Shown: one piece after another, positions 31,162-40,077 of the stretch
Layout of the letters: every line of letters begins with the position of its first letter
Numbering within the stretch: position 1 is the first letter of the stretch
NCBI GenBank assembly: GCA_902775735.1
Contig: CACYNH010000013.1
Coordinates: forward strand, 1 to 57,735
Direction of reading: 5' to 3'
DNA length: 57,735 nt
Origin: an uncultured Erysipelotrichaceae bacterium
Lineage (GTDB): Bacteria; Bacillota_I; Bacilli_A; Erysipelotrichales; Erysipelotrichaceae
Translations under genes and position numbers: made by a program
The notes under the pieces: model-generated
Told to the model about the DNA's origin: nothing
What the model saw: the letters and a program-made list of their open reading frames with translations, nothing else
The model's database searches: none

Positions 31162-32010
31162 ATGAAAATCGCAGTAACTTATGAAAACGGAAATATCTTC
31201 GAACATTTCGGAAAAACCGGAAGCTTTAAAGTATTCAATATTGAAAACGGTGAGGTCGTTTCTTCTGAAGTCGTTTCTTCCAACGGTCAGGGGCACAGTG
31301 CCCTGGCAGGCCTGCTTGGCGGATATGACATTGATGTGCTGATCTGCGGCGGCATCGGCGAAGGTGCCCGTGAAGCTCTTGCGGCAGAGGGAATCGAAGT
31401 TGTCGGCGGCGCTGAAGGAAACGCTGATGAAGCAGTCAGAGCCTATCTGAACAATGAACTGACAGACGCCGGTGAAAACTGTGATCACCATCATGAAGAA
31501 GAACAGCATTGCGGTGAGGAAGCCTGCGGCGGCTGTACCGAAAGCGGCGGATGCCCGGGCTGCCATGCGCGTCCTGAAATCACAGGTAAAAATGCCGGCA
31601 AAACTGTCAAGGTTCACTACAGAGGCACACTCAACGACGGCAGCCAGTTCGATTCATCCTATGACCGCGGGGAACCGCTGGAATTCGTCTGCGGCGCCGG
31701 CATGATGATCCTTGGTTTTGATCAGGCAGTCGCAAACATGGAAGTCGGCGAAATCATCGACGTCCACCTGATGCCGGAAGAAGCCTATGGCTATGCCAAC
31801 CCGGCTGCCATCATGGTCATCCCGATGAAGGACCTGCCCGGCTGCGAAGCTCTTGAAGTCGGCCAAAGGGTCATGGTCGCCGATGAAATGGGCAGACGCT
31901 TCCCGGTGACAGTCACCGCCAAAGATGATGTCAACATCACACTCGACGCCAACCACCAGATGGCAGGCAAGGAACTCAACTTCAGAATTGAGCTTGTCAG
32001 CGCCGAATAA
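31162..32010 (+). CDS. NifX/NifB-like domain + Cys/His metal linker + SlyD-type FKBP
   Basis: 282 residues. 1-105: dinitrogenase-iron-molybdenum-cofactor domain (MKIAVTYENGNIFEHFGKT; LICGGIGEGAREAL), as in NifX, NifY and NifB C-termini. 107-135: metal-binding linker with six Cys and five His (CDHHHEEEQHC; CGGCTESGGCPGCH). 138-282: FKBP peptidyl-prolyl isomerase of SlyD type (VHYRGTLNDGSQFDSS; MPEEAYGYANP; the IF insert; DANHQMAGKELNFRIEL). The combined form suggests a folding helper that carries Fe, Ni or an Fe-S cluster. No nitrogenase or hydrogenase genes are in the window. It is a single gene with its own promoter and terminator. Confidence 0.9.
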   Translation: MKIAVTYENGNIFEHFGKTGSFKVFNIENGEVVSSEVVSSNGQGHSALAGLLGGYDIDVLICGGIGEGAREALAAEGIEVVGGAEGNADEAVRAYLNNELTDAGENCDHHHEEEQHCGEEACGGCTESGGCPGCHARPEITGKNAGKTVKVHYRGTLNDGSQFDSSYDRGEPLEFVCGAGMMILGFDQAVANMEVGEIIDVHLMPEEAYGYANPAAIMVIPMKDLPGCEALEVGQRVMVADEMGRRFPVTVTAKDDVNITLDANHQMAGKELNFRIELVSAE

Positions 32011-32027
32011 TATTCCATAAGTGGTGA

Positions 32028-32058
32028 GAGCCGGATCGTTTGAATGATCCGGCTCTTT
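32028..32058 (+). terminator. Terminator after the NifX-SlyD gene
   Basis: Perfect 10-bp stem GAGCCGGATC/GATCCGGCTC, loop GTTTGAAT, then TTTC. Confidence 0.82.
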
Positions 32059-32121
32059 CATTTGTATAGCCATGGGCTTCCGGCAGGTAAAGCTTATATA
32101 ACGAACTTTTTTCTTACCAAA

Positions 32122-32195
32122 GCGAAATCCGATTTCACAATATTTCGCTAAAACTGGTTAATGCGAAATTTGGCGAAATGATTTATAACATTTCG
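32122..32195. repeat. Cluster of GCGAAAT heptamers in both orientations
   Basis: GCGAAAT occurs at 32122-32128, 32163-32169 and 32173-32179, its complement ATTTCGC at 32142-32148, and a near copy ATTTCG at 32190-32195. The block is AT-rich and lies between two plus-strand terminators. It could be a multi-site operator. Confidence 0.45.
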
Positions 32196-32306
32196 TTTAT
32201 TGAGCTGTTTTATGACACTGAAATGCATTCCCGCGGCATCACCAATATCATTAAACTCGGAATTGCGTTTGCAGGAAAGCATGTGAAGATCCGCGAAGTC
32301 CGGTGA
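32178..32306 (+). CDS. Possible 42-residue ORF or gene remnant
   Basis: The frame begins MIYNISFIELF and ends HVKIREVR, with a basic C-terminal half. No ribosome binding site precedes the ATG, which overlaps a GCGAAAT repeat. A plus-strand terminator 25 bases after the stop suggests that a transcript really ends here. It may be the 3' end of a lost gene. I do not recognise it. Confidence 0.25.
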   Translation: MIYNISFIELFYDTEMHSRGITNIIKLGIAFAGKHVKIREVR

Positions 32307-32330
32307 CGATCTGTGAAGCTCATATATTTC

Positions 32331-32352
32331 AAAACGGGGAAACCCGTTTTTT
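32331..32352 (+). terminator. Plus-strand terminator in the gap before the second SLH-like gene
   Basis: Perfect 8-bp stem AAAACGGG/CCCGTTTT with a 4-base loop followed by TT; the arm itself ends in Ts. Confidence 0.6.
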
Positions 32353-32364
32353 CAATTCCATGAC

Positions 32365-32402
32365 CATCAAATGAAATGCCGGCTTTTAATAAAACCGGCA
32401 TT
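32365..32402 (-). terminator. Probable terminator of the second SLH-like gene
   Basis: AATGCCGG/CCGGCATT stem with an A/T-rich loop; the minus-strand tail is TTCATTTG, a weak T-run. Confidence 0.55.
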
Positions 32403-32435
32403 CATACGAATTGTTCAGGGAACGATTCAGATTCT

Positions 32436-32966
32436 TTATTTGGCGTATCTGTAGAGGAATGTCACGACATGTTCTCTTAAACAGTCAAGCTTCGGTCCGA
32501 AACCGCCGGCATGTTCACCGGTGGTATAGCCCTTGGCAATGCCTTTTTCACTGGCCCATACGGCCGGTCTGTAGTAGTAGTCGGAGACATTCACATCATT
32601 GAACGGATTGGTCTGTGCTGAAGGAGCGGGTCTGCCCGCGTATCTCCACAGGAATGTGACGACATGTTCTCTTAAGCATGTGTCATCCGGACGGAAGGTG
32701 CCATCCTCATAGCCGGCTGTGATGCCCTGCTCAGCCGCCCATAAGACTGCCTTGTAGTAATACTTTGAGCTGTCCTGGACATCGGTGAAGCCGCTGACCA
32801 TAGAACGCGGCTCAGGTCTGCCGGCCAGTCTCCACAGGAATGTGACGACCGCTTCTCTTGTGCACTTGTTTTCAGGTCTGAAGGTTCTCGCGAATCCATC
32901 GGCGTCGGTGTAGCCTGCGGTGATGGCGTTGTCCACGGCCCAGTAAACAGCCGCGGAATAGTATTT
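32436..32966 (-). repeat. SLH-like triple repeat, copy 2
   Basis: Three repeats of 67, 61 and 48 residues; the last (YYYRPAVWASEKGIAKGY) is almost the same as in the other copies. Confidence 0.9.
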
Positions 32967-35204
32967 GCCTGTATCCGGCACGTCACTGAAGATGACGCGG
33001 ATTGTGATGCTGGCGGTGACGCCATTGTCCGCTTTGGCGGTGATGACGGCTGTGCCTGTTCTCATTCCGGTCAGTCTGTTGCCGTCCGTTTTGACGATGT
33101 TGGGCTTTGAACTTGTCCAGGTGATTGTATTGGAGGCGTCAGCCGGTTCAGCCAGGAACGGAATGTTGAAGTTCTGGCCGGGTGTAAGTGTATAGCCGCT
33201 TTCATTGAATATAATTCTTTCAATTTCAGAATCGCCGGAGCTGAACGGGCCGATCTGGAAGTCAGCGGTTAACATATCATCTTTGATGCTGATGCGGTCG
33301 GCTTTGAAATCATTGATGCGCACGGCTGTATCTTCGGCGAATTCGAATCCTTCCTTTGCGAAGAGGTAGATTCTGTAGACATAGGTGTCGCCTCTTTCAA
33401 GGACTACATCCCCGCTGACTCTTTTGCCCATTTCATCCAGTGTTCCTTCATACAGGATACCGCCGGTGCTGCCGATGCCCGGACCGTATTGGGTTTCGTT
33501 GTATTCGGAGGCGGTCATGTATTTACTGTCGGCCGGGGAATACATGTCATTTGCGTAGATGAATGTGTTGCCTGCCGCAGGTGTTACGAACACTTTGGAA
33601 AGCACGCGGGCTTCATGAATGATGGGATCATCCGGATCCACAGGATCAGGATCCTCATCCGGCGTGCCGGTTACTTTGATGGTGAAGGTGCGCTTGCCGA
33701 TGGTGAATGTCTGTTCTCCCGGCGCCTTGGCATAGAGAAGAAGCGTCGGCATGGAGGAGATGTGGTTGCCGTCTGTCATCGGCTCCATTCCTTCCTTACA
33801 GCCGAAGGACAGGATGGAGGAGTTTTCAAACATGGCAAATCTTGTGCTGCTGGAAGGAACGCCGGTATCGCTTTCGTCGTCAATGACAAGCTTCACAAAG
33901 TCGCCCTTTTCCATCTCATAGACAGAAGGATTGACCTCTGTCTTTTCAAACTCACCGGTCTTAAGATTCTTCGCAGAGAAGCGCACATCGGTTGTATACT
34001 GGCCGGAGCTGATCGGGCCGGCAGCGACGGACACGTTGAATGTTGTGGAAAGCTTCGGGTTTGCGACGCTGGTCGCTGTCAGCGTGACCCTGCCGTTCTT
34101 TTTGATCTCACAGTCGGGAATGACGCCGGTGCCGCTGACGGCCAGAATGGAGGAATCAGAGGATGTCCATCTGGTTTCTGTGTCAGACTCGTTGGGGGTA
34201 TAGGCAATATTGAAATTGCAGTCGCCGTAATTGGTTTTTGTGTAGAGGGTGACGTTTTCCGCCGTTGTTCTGGTGATTCCGGTCGGCTTTTCACCTTCAT
34301 AGATGCAGATATCCATCCACGCGTAGGTGCGCGGTTCGGCTGCGGAAGAGGCTTTGACTCTTGCGGTGCCGGGGCCCATAATCGTAAACAGGGAGCTGCC
34401 GTAAGTCTTCAGGACTGACTCATCGCTGGAGGACCAGACAACATCATGGACTTCCGATCCTGCCGGGGAATAGGAAAGATGCTCCTGCAGGTCAAACTGT
34501 TCGTAAGGTCTGTATTCATACCAGACATAGGCGTCAAAGGTAAGAGCCTGGATTTCCGGCCCGACCTTGATGAAAGCCTGATCAGAGAAACCCGCTTCGG
34601 TTGTGGCAACCACTGTGGCGGTGCCGTTGCGCAGCGCTGTGACATTGCCGTTCTGGTCAATGGAGACAGCCGCGTCATTGTAGGTCGTATCCAGGCTCCA
34701 GGTGACATGGTCATCCGGGAAGGATTTCTTTGAAGGGTCAAGCTCTGAGCCCAGGGTTGCCTTCAGCTGCATCTTTTCCCCGGGCTTCATTGCCATTGAT
34801 CTGCCGGTCACTGTGCTGATCGCAACTGTGTCGGCGTAATCACCGGAGTAGACTTTGATTTCGGTTTCCGCCTTCAGTTTTCCATACTGGGCGGTGACTT
34901 TTGTTGTACCGCTTCTTTTCGGTACAATCCTGCCGTCGGCATTGATTGTCGCGACGGAAGGATCCTCGACCTTCATTTCGATGTTGTTATTCTCAATTTC
35001 AGGCATTGTGCTGACATAGATGTTCGTCTTTGTCTGGGTATTGCCCATAAGCACCTTGTACTGAGGTCTCTGGAAATAGATCACATCCACTGCTGTTTCT
35101 GACTCCGCGGCCGGCTGCGCTGTCTCCTGGGCGGAAACAGGAACCGCGCTGAACATCATGGAGAGAGCCATCACAGCCGCAGAAAAAGCTGTATGTTTAT
35201 TCAT
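32436..35204 (-). CDS. Secreted BIG2-rich surface protein with three SLH-like repeats
   Basis: 922 residues. Signal peptide 1-25 (MNKHTAFSAAVMALSMMFS, cut after PVSA). The body carries several BIG2-type Ig-like domains (DPSVATINADGRIVPKRSGT; NGNVTALRNGTATVVA; TSSDSSILAVSG; TSSKPNIVKTDGNRLTGMRTGTAVI) and no recognisable enzyme. Residues 747-922 are the SLH-like repeats. It is paralogous over its whole length to the 915-residue protein at 37196. It probably forms part of the cell-surface layer or an adhesin. The start at 35204 has AAAGGAAA upstream. The gene stands alone. Confidence 0.88.
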   Translation of the reverse strand: MNKHTAFSAAVMALSMMFSAVPVSAQETAQPAAESETAVDVIYFQRPQYKVLMGNTQTKTNIYVSTMPEIENNNIEMKVEDPSVATINADGRIVPKRSGTTKVTAQYGKLKAETEIKVYSGDYADTVAISTVTGRSMAMKPGEKMQLKATLGSELDPSKKSFPDDHVTWSLDTTYNDAAVSIDQNGNVTALRNGTATVVATTEAGFSDQAFIKVGPEIQALTFDAYVWYEYRPYEQFDLQEHLSYSPAGSEVHDVVWSSSDESVLKTYGSSLFTIMGPGTARVKASSAAEPRTYAWMDICIYEGEKPTGITRTTAENVTLYTKTNYGDCNFNIAYTPNESDTETRWTSSDSSILAVSGTGVIPDCEIKKNGRVTLTATSVANPKLSTTFNVSVAAGPISSGQYTTDVRFSAKNLKTGEFEKTEVNPSVYEMEKGDFVKLVIDDESDTGVPSSSTRFAMFENSSILSFGCKEGMEPMTDGNHISSMPTLLLYAKAPGEQTFTIGKRTFTIKVTGTPDEDPDPVDPDDPIIHEARVLSKVFVTPAAGNTFIYANDMYSPADSKYMTASEYNETQYGPGIGSTGGILYEGTLDEMGKRVSGDVVLERGDTYVYRIYLFAKEGFEFAEDTAVRINDFKADRISIKDDMLTADFQIGPFSSGDSEIERIIFNESGYTLTPGQNFNIPFLAEPADASNTITWTSSKPNIVKTDGNRLTGMRTGTAVITAKADNGVTASITIRVIFSDVPDTGKYYSAAVYWAVDNAITAGYTDADGFARTFRPENKCTREAVVTFLWRLAGRPEPRSMVSGFTDVQDSSKYYYKAVLWAAEQGITAGYEDGTFRPDDTCLREHVVTFLWRYAGRPAPSAQTNPFNDVNVSDYYYRPAVWASEKGIAKGYTTGEHAGGFGPKLDCLREHVVTFLYRYAK

Positions 35205-35431
35205 AACACTGGTTTCCTTTCGTATCCCTGCAGTTAATTGTAGCATTCTGTACATTTAAAGCGGAAAATCATTTGCACGATTTCCGCATGTTTTGCGTGT
35301 TGTGAGGGATGTCATACAGTTTTCCCGCGGCACAGAACAGCGGTTTCTTCAACTGTCATCACTGACATGCATACACGCGCAGGCTGATCCGCTACAATGA
35401 AATCAGAGAAAAATACCGGAGAAACAATTGT

Positions 35432-36088
35432 ATGTATATTCTGATTCCACTGTGTCTTTTCATCGCATGCCTTTTCATTGCCATTGAAAGGCAGGAAAAG
35501 TATGTTCCCGCGGTTGTTTTAAAAGGGACCGCGTCCCTGTGCTTTGTGATTCTCGGCTTCCTGGCTTCGAAAAAAGGAGAAGGCTCCGGTCTGATCATTG
35601 CCGGTCTGATTCTGGGAGCCATCGCTGATGTTCTTCTGAATCTGCGCTATGTGTTCAAAGAAAAAGGAAAACTTGCATTCCTTGCGGGAATCCTTGTTTT
35701 CCTGAGCGGGCATATCGCCTATCTGGCGGCGGTTTTTCCGGACTGTGCCCATAAGCTGATCACTGTCATTGCGGCCGTGATCCTCACTGCTCTATTGATG
35801 AAATGGCTTTTCACAATGATCACAGCCGAGAAAGCGTTCAAAATCTTCGGAATCGTCTACATCGGAGCCATCGTCCTTCTCAGCTGCACAGCCTTCGCCA
35901 ATCTGATCATAGAACCTTCAACATTCAGGCTGATCTTCTTTGCCGGAGCTCTGCTTTTCCTGGTCAGCGATATTATCCTGATCATAAACACCTTCGGATC
36001 TGTTCAAAGATTCACATTGAGGGTCGCCAACCTGATCCTCTATTACATCGGGCAGATTATGATTGCCTTAAGCCTTATGTATCTCTGA
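35432..36088 (+). CDS. YhhN/TMEM86-family membrane protein (lysoplasmalogenase-like)
   Basis: 218 residues, about eight membrane helices. Conserved polar residues of the family are visible: Lys31 in VVLKGTAS, GAIADVLL (Asp), FLSGHIAY (His), FLVSDIILI (Asp) and YYIGQ near the C-terminus. TMEM86B hydrolyses the vinyl-ether bond of lysoplasmalogens; anaerobic gut bacteria make plasmalogens, so this activity is plausible. GGAG lies upstream of the ATG and a possible -10 TACAAT at 35393. It is divergent from the SLH protein and has its own terminator. Confidence 0.85.
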   Translation: MYILIPLCLFIACLFIAIERQEKYVPAVVLKGTASLCFVILGFLASKKGEGSGLIIAGLILGAIADVLLNLRYVFKEKGKLAFLAGILVFLSGHIAYLAAVFPDCAHKLITVIAAVILTALLMKWLFTMITAEKAFKIFGIVYIGAIVLLSCTAFANLIIEPSTFRLIFFAGALLFLVSDIILIINTFGSVQRFTLRVANLILYYIGQIMIALSLMYL

Positions 36089-36100
36089 TCCATCAGGCAG

Positions 36101-36137
36101 ACAGCCCCGCGGCATGGGCAGACCGCAGGGCTGTTTT
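36101..36137 (+). terminator. Terminator after the YhhN-type gene
   Basis: CAGCCC/GGGCTG outer and GCGG/CCGC inner stems followed by TTTTCATTTT. Confidence 0.7.
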
Positions 36138-36158
36138 CATTTTGATTCTGTTTTTTGG

Positions 36159-37070
36159 TTACTGCAGACCGCGGATCATATGATGGTAGGTAAAGCCATC
36201 CTCTTCATTTGTTTCCGTAAGCAGATCCACAAACCAGTTGCGGTGCCAGAACTTCTCCGCCTGTCTGTTTCCTTTGACATAGCCTGCCTCCGCCCACATG
36301 AAGCCGCACTCCGCAAAAGCGTCCAGCATGTCTCTTAAGATCTCGGAGCCGTAGCTGAAGCCCTGCATGTCAGAAGGAATCATCATGAAATCAATCCAGA
36401 CCGCGTCCTGGCGGGGATAGTGCAGGCAGACCCTGGCGGCGCCGACCACATCGGGATCTCTTAAAAGCACAAAGTATTTGTTTTTGGGATCGCAACCGGC
36501 AGGACACCTTTCAGCGTCTTTTCTTACTGTTTCGATGTCCGGTGTGATGCCCAGCTGATCAAAATAGTGCATATTGTCCTGATAGAGCTGCAGCACATCC
36601 TCATAATTGGATTCACTGACCGGTTCAACGTCATAGGTATCGGAGAGCTTTGCGATGTCGAAGTTATAGTCCGCCATCCGCACGCCGTCCACCAGTAACA
36701 ATTCACAGTGATAGCCGCTTTCTCTGTCCATGAAGATGTCTGTAATCAAGCCGAACAGGGTTCTGCCCAGCTGCTTCTTCGCCATTTCGGCATACTCCTG
36801 ATATTCCGGATGATCCGCCATTCTGGCTTCCCAGTATTTCGCGGTCGCTTCATAGCTGAAGGCGATTTTGGAAAGGTCAGCGTTTTCCCAGATCAGAAGC
36901 ACATAGTAGTCCTTCTGGCTCTCCATGATCATTTTCAGGTTTTCCAGGGAAGGTTCGATCTCCTTCTCGAAGTCATCATAGACAAGGATTTTGACCAGAT
37001 CGAAAAACTCTTCAAAGGAATTGAAGAAGACGCCGTCGATAATACGTTCTTTCGTGATTTTATTTTCCAT
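36159..37070 (-). CDS. GNAT acetyltransferase with a barstar-like N-terminal domain
   Basis: 303 residues. The C-terminal part (about 135-300) is a GNAT domain (YFVLLRDPDVVGAARVCLHY; IDFMMIPSDMQGFSYGSEILRDML with the acetyl-CoA loop; GNRQAEKFWHRNWF). The N-terminal part (about 8-120) resembles barstar in order: IIDGVFFNSFEEFFDLV, an acidic stretch with SLENLKMIM, then YYVLLIWENAD. Barstar proteins bind RNases; no RNase gene is next to it, and the barstar assignment is tentative. The start at 37070 is chosen on domain boundaries and a weak AAAGAGA. Confidence 0.75.
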   Translation of the reverse strand: MENKITKERIIDGVFFNSFEEFFDLVKILVYDDFEKEIEPSLENLKMIMESQKDYYVLLIWENADLSKIAFSYEATAKYWEARMADHPEYQEYAEMAKKQLGRTLFGLITDIFMDRESGYHCELLLVDGVRMADYNFDIAKLSDTYDVEPVSESNYEDVLQLYQDNMHYFDQLGITPDIETVRKDAERCPAGCDPKNKYFVLLRDPDVVGAARVCLHYPRQDAVWIDFMMIPSDMQGFSYGSEILRDMLDAFAECGFMWAEAGYVKGNRQAEKFWHRNWFVDLLTETNEEDGFTYHHMIRGLQ

Positions 37071-37152
37071 AAGGATTCTCTTTCTGCTTGTTACATGTAT
37101 CATCTCACAGTTTCATGCATACAGGACAGCAAACTGTCAAAAGTGATTTCAG

Positions 37153-37180
37153 ACAAAACAGGGTCCCTGCCGGGACCCTG
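37153..37180 (-). terminator. Terminator of the third SLH-like gene
   Basis: Perfect 9-bp stem CAGGGTCCC/GGGACCCTG with a 4-base loop, then TTTT. Confidence 0.85.
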
Positions 37181-37195
37181 CATACATGAGGATTC

Positions 37196-37726
37196 TTATT
37201 TCGCGTATCTGTAGAGGAATGTGACGACGTGCTCTCTCAGGCAGTCAAGCTTGGGGCCGAAGCCGCCGGCATGTTCGCCGGTTGAATAGCCTTTTGCGAT
37301 TCCCTTCGCGTTGGCCCATAAAGCTGCTTTGTAGTAGTAATCGGAAGGTTTCACGTCGTTGAACGGATTCTTTGTGACACCGGGATCCGGCTTGCCGGCA
37401 TATCTGTAAAGGAAGGTCACGACATGTTCTCTTAAGCATGTGGCGGAAGGTCTGAATGTTCCGTCGCTGTAGCCGCCGGTGATTCCCTTCTCTGCTGCCC
37501 ATAAGACCGCTTTGTAGTAATACTTCGAACTGTCCTGAACATCTTTGAACGGTGACTTCATAGACTTGGGATTCGGTTTGCCTGCCAGTCTCCATAAGAA
37601 GGTAACGACTGCTTCTCTGGTGCAGAAGTTTTCAGGTTTGAATGTTCTCGCAAATCCATCGTCATCGGTATAGCCGTTGGTGATGCCTTTATCCACCGCC
37701 CAGTAAACCGGATCGCTGTAGTATTT
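37196..37726 (-). repeat. SLH-like triple repeat, copy 3
   Basis: Three repeats of 67, 61 and 48 residues with one cysteine each (ENFCTRE, SATCLRE, KLDCLRE). Confidence 0.9.
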
Positions 37727-39943
37727 GCCGGTGGCAGGAACATCGGTGAAGATGACGCGGATCGTGACGCTTGCCTTGACACCGTTATCGGCCTGTGCTG
37801 TCACTGTGACTGTGCCGGTCTTACGGCCTAAGAGGAGATTGTCTTCATTGCTTACAATCTTGTCATTGGAACTGGTGATTGTGATCTTTGAAGTGGCGTC
37901 TTCAGGTTCGGTATGGGGAATCAGCACAAAATTCTGGCCGACGGTGATTGTGTATGAAGAGTCGAAGAAGTAAATTCTCTTCACTTCTTTTCCGGTCTGT
38001 TCTTCATAGGGACCGAACTGGAACCAGACCCTCACTGAACTGCCGTTGTTTGTCACAAGATCCGCTTTGCGGCTGCCGAGCCATACTTCGATATCATCAG
38101 CGAATGTATATCCTTCTTCCGCATAGAGACTGCAGATGTAGACATAAGACTTGTTTGCCTCGAATGTGAAGTTATCCCATGTGATTCTCATTCCTCTGTG
38201 ACCGGGTGTGCCCTCGTACAGTGCGCCGAATGTATCGCCGACGCCCTGGCCATACTGGGTTTGGTTGAACTCATCCGGTGTCATGTAATGAGTGCCTTCA
38301 GGTGTGCGCATGTCTTCAGGCCAGATGAATCCTGAACCTGCCCCTGCCGGTTCTTTGAACAGATCCGAAAGGATTATGGCTTCATGAATGAGATTGTCTT
38401 CCTCTGCGGAATCATTAACCCGGATGGTCAGTGTACGATTGCCGAGGTTAAAGGTTTCTTCTCCTGCCGCTTTGGCATAAAGTTCGACGGCAGGATTTGA
38501 AGAAATGTGATTGCCGGAAACGTTTTCCACCAAACCTGACGGAGCCCCCGGGGTCACGATGGCGGAGTCATCAAACAGTTTGATTCTGGAGCCCGGACTC
38601 GGAATCGCGGTATCGCTGTCATCAGCGATGGTCAGCCAGACAATGTCGCCGACATCCATCGCAAGAACAGAAGAAACTGATTCTTTAGTCCCAAGTGTAC
38701 CGGTCTCTTCGCTGTACCATGCGGCGTAAACATCGGTTGTATAAAGATCCGCGGGAAGCGGTTCGTCAACAATTGTCGCATTGAAAGTTGTTGTAAGAGA
38801 TGGAACTTCTTCACTGGCAGCCGTCAGCTGAACAGTACCGGTACCAAAATACCGGTAACTGGCACTTGGCCCATCTCCCCATACATCGAGAATTTCGGGA
38901 TCTGAGGAAGTCCATGCTGTGGCAGTGGACGCCTTCTCAGGACTGTAGCCGACATTGAAATTGACTGCGCCGTAATATGCGTTCTTATAAATCGTCACGT
39001 TTTCCGGTGATGTTCTGCGGATGGCAGTCGGTGTGACCGGCTCATAAAGTTCCACAGTCATCTGTGCGCGGACCGATGGATCATCTGCGGAAGCTGCTGT
39101 GACGGTTGTGACGCCGGGACCTTTCATGGAAAGGTATCCGCCGCCGTTATTGGCAGTCAGGACATCTTCATTGCTGGAGGTCCAGACAATTTCTCTTGTT
39201 TCGGATCCTTCCGGTGAGCAGGTCAGATACTGATCCAGATCAAGATATCCCCACTCACGGTAAGGTTCGGAAATGTCAGAACTGAATTTCATGGACTGAA
39301 TAGCCGGAGCCACCACAATTTCCTGATTGCTGTAGATGCCGCTGGCAATGTGTGCCCGGACTGTCGCGTAGCCATTTCGGACAGCAGTCACAAGACCGTT
39401 CGAGTCGACAGTGACTGCGCCGCTGCCTGAATAGTCAAAGACATCCCAGGTGACTTTTTCATCTTTGAATTCTGTTTTGGAGGAATCGGATTCGGAGCTC
39501 AGTGTATAGCTTAGCTGCAGTTTTTCAACGGGAAGAAGGTAATTGGATTCGACTTCGTCAATCATGATTGAATCGGCATAATCACCGTCCAGAACAGTAA
39601 TTACCGCTTCAGCTCTTTTTCCGCCATATTCACAATATGCTTTCGTGGTGCCTGCTTTTTTGCCGACCAGTAAACTTCCCCTCTCAAGTTCCGCGATGGA
39701 CGTGTCTTCCACCTGAACAGTAAGCTGGCTGTCTGTAATCATCGGGAAACTCATAGGATAGAGATAGGTATTGCTGGTTTTGCCCGCAACGGTTGTGTAA
39801 TTCGTCTGCTGGAAATAAAGATAATCAAGAGCTGTTTCTTCATCAGACGCCTGAATCTCCGCTTCCTGCGCCGAAACCGGAACAGTGGAGAAAATCATGG
39901 AGAGAGCCATTGCCGCTGATAAGAATACGGAATGCTTTTTCAT
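37196..39943 (-). CDS. Secreted BIG2-rich surface protein with three SLH-like repeats (paralog)
   Basis: 915 residues. Signal peptide 1-25 (MKKHSVFLSAAMALSMIFS, cut after PVSA). Several BIG2-type domains follow (DSNGLVTAVRNGYATVRAHI; TSSNEDVLTANNGG; TSSDPEILDVWGDG; TSSNDKIVSNEDNLL) and residues 740-915 are SLH-like repeats. Its order of domains and many sequence blocks match the protein at 32436, so the two arose by duplication; the three genes between them now keep the copies apart. A -10-like TACAAT lies near 39975 and AAAGGAAA precedes the ATG. No enzymatic domain is recognised. Confidence 0.88.
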   Translation of the reverse strand: MKKHSVFLSAAMALSMIFSTVPVSAQEAEIQASDEETALDYLYFQQTNYTTVAGKTSNTYLYPMSFPMITDSQLTVQVEDTSIAELERGSLLVGKKAGTTKAYCEYGGKRAEAVITVLDGDYADSIMIDEVESNYLLPVEKLQLSYTLSSESDSSKTEFKDEKVTWDVFDYSGSGAVTVDSNGLVTAVRNGYATVRAHIASGIYSNQEIVVAPAIQSMKFSSDISEPYREWGYLDLDQYLTCSPEGSETREIVWTSSNEDVLTANNGGGYLSMKGPGVTTVTAASADDPSVRAQMTVELYEPVTPTAIRRTSPENVTIYKNAYYGAVNFNVGYSPEKASTATAWTSSDPEILDVWGDGPSASYRYFGTGTVQLTAASEEVPSLTTTFNATIVDEPLPADLYTTDVYAAWYSEETGTLGTKESVSSVLAMDVGDIVWLTIADDSDTAIPSPGSRIKLFDDSAIVTPGAPSGLVENVSGNHISSNPAVELYAKAAGEETFNLGNRTLTIRVNDSAEEDNLIHEAIILSDLFKEPAGAGSGFIWPEDMRTPEGTHYMTPDEFNQTQYGQGVGDTFGALYEGTPGHRGMRITWDNFTFEANKSYVYICSLYAEEGYTFADDIEVWLGSRKADLVTNNGSSVRVWFQFGPYEEQTGKEVKRIYFFDSSYTITVGQNFVLIPHTEPEDATSKITITSSNDKIVSNEDNLLLGRKTGTVTVTAQADNGVKASVTIRVIFTDVPATGKYYSDPVYWAVDKGITNGYTDDDGFARTFKPENFCTREAVVTFLWRLAGKPNPKSMKSPFKDVQDSSKYYYKAVLWAAEKGITGGYSDGTFRPSATCLREHVVTFLYRYAGKPDPGVTKNPFNDVKPSDYYYKAALWANAKGIAKGYSTGEHAGGFGPKLDCLREHVVTFLYRYAK

Positions 39944-39999
39944 ATTATGCTTTTCCTTTCGTTATTGAAATCATTGTATCATCCATTCCTTTTGGACAG

Positions 40000-40030
40000 T
40001 CATGCATAATTGAATGATTTCCTCATGCAT
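40000..40030. promoter_or_regulatory. Two TCATGCAT direct repeats upstream of the third SLH-like gene
   Basis: TCATGCAT at 40000-40007 and 40023-40030, 23 bases apart (about two helical turns). The second continues CATGCATGAAAAAGC, a 15-mer found again at 50931-50945 upstream of the fourth SLH-like gene. Confidence 0.35.
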
Positions 40031-40031
40031 G

Positions 40032-40060
40032 AAAAAGCCTCTTCCCATAGAAGGAAGAGG
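40032..40060 (-). terminator. Terminator of the MFS gene
   Basis: CCTCTTCC/GGAAGAGG stem with a 7-base loop, then CTTTTTC on the minus strand. Confidence 0.82.
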
Positions 40061-40077
40061 TCAGTATGCAGGATTGA

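Noticed and set aside
31090..31617. A 175-codon minus-strand frame with hydrophobic stretches, antisense to the NifX-like domain
   Set aside because: It covers the well-conserved NifX-like part and has no ribosome binding site; the hydrophobic runs are the complement of Glu/Lys/Ala codons.
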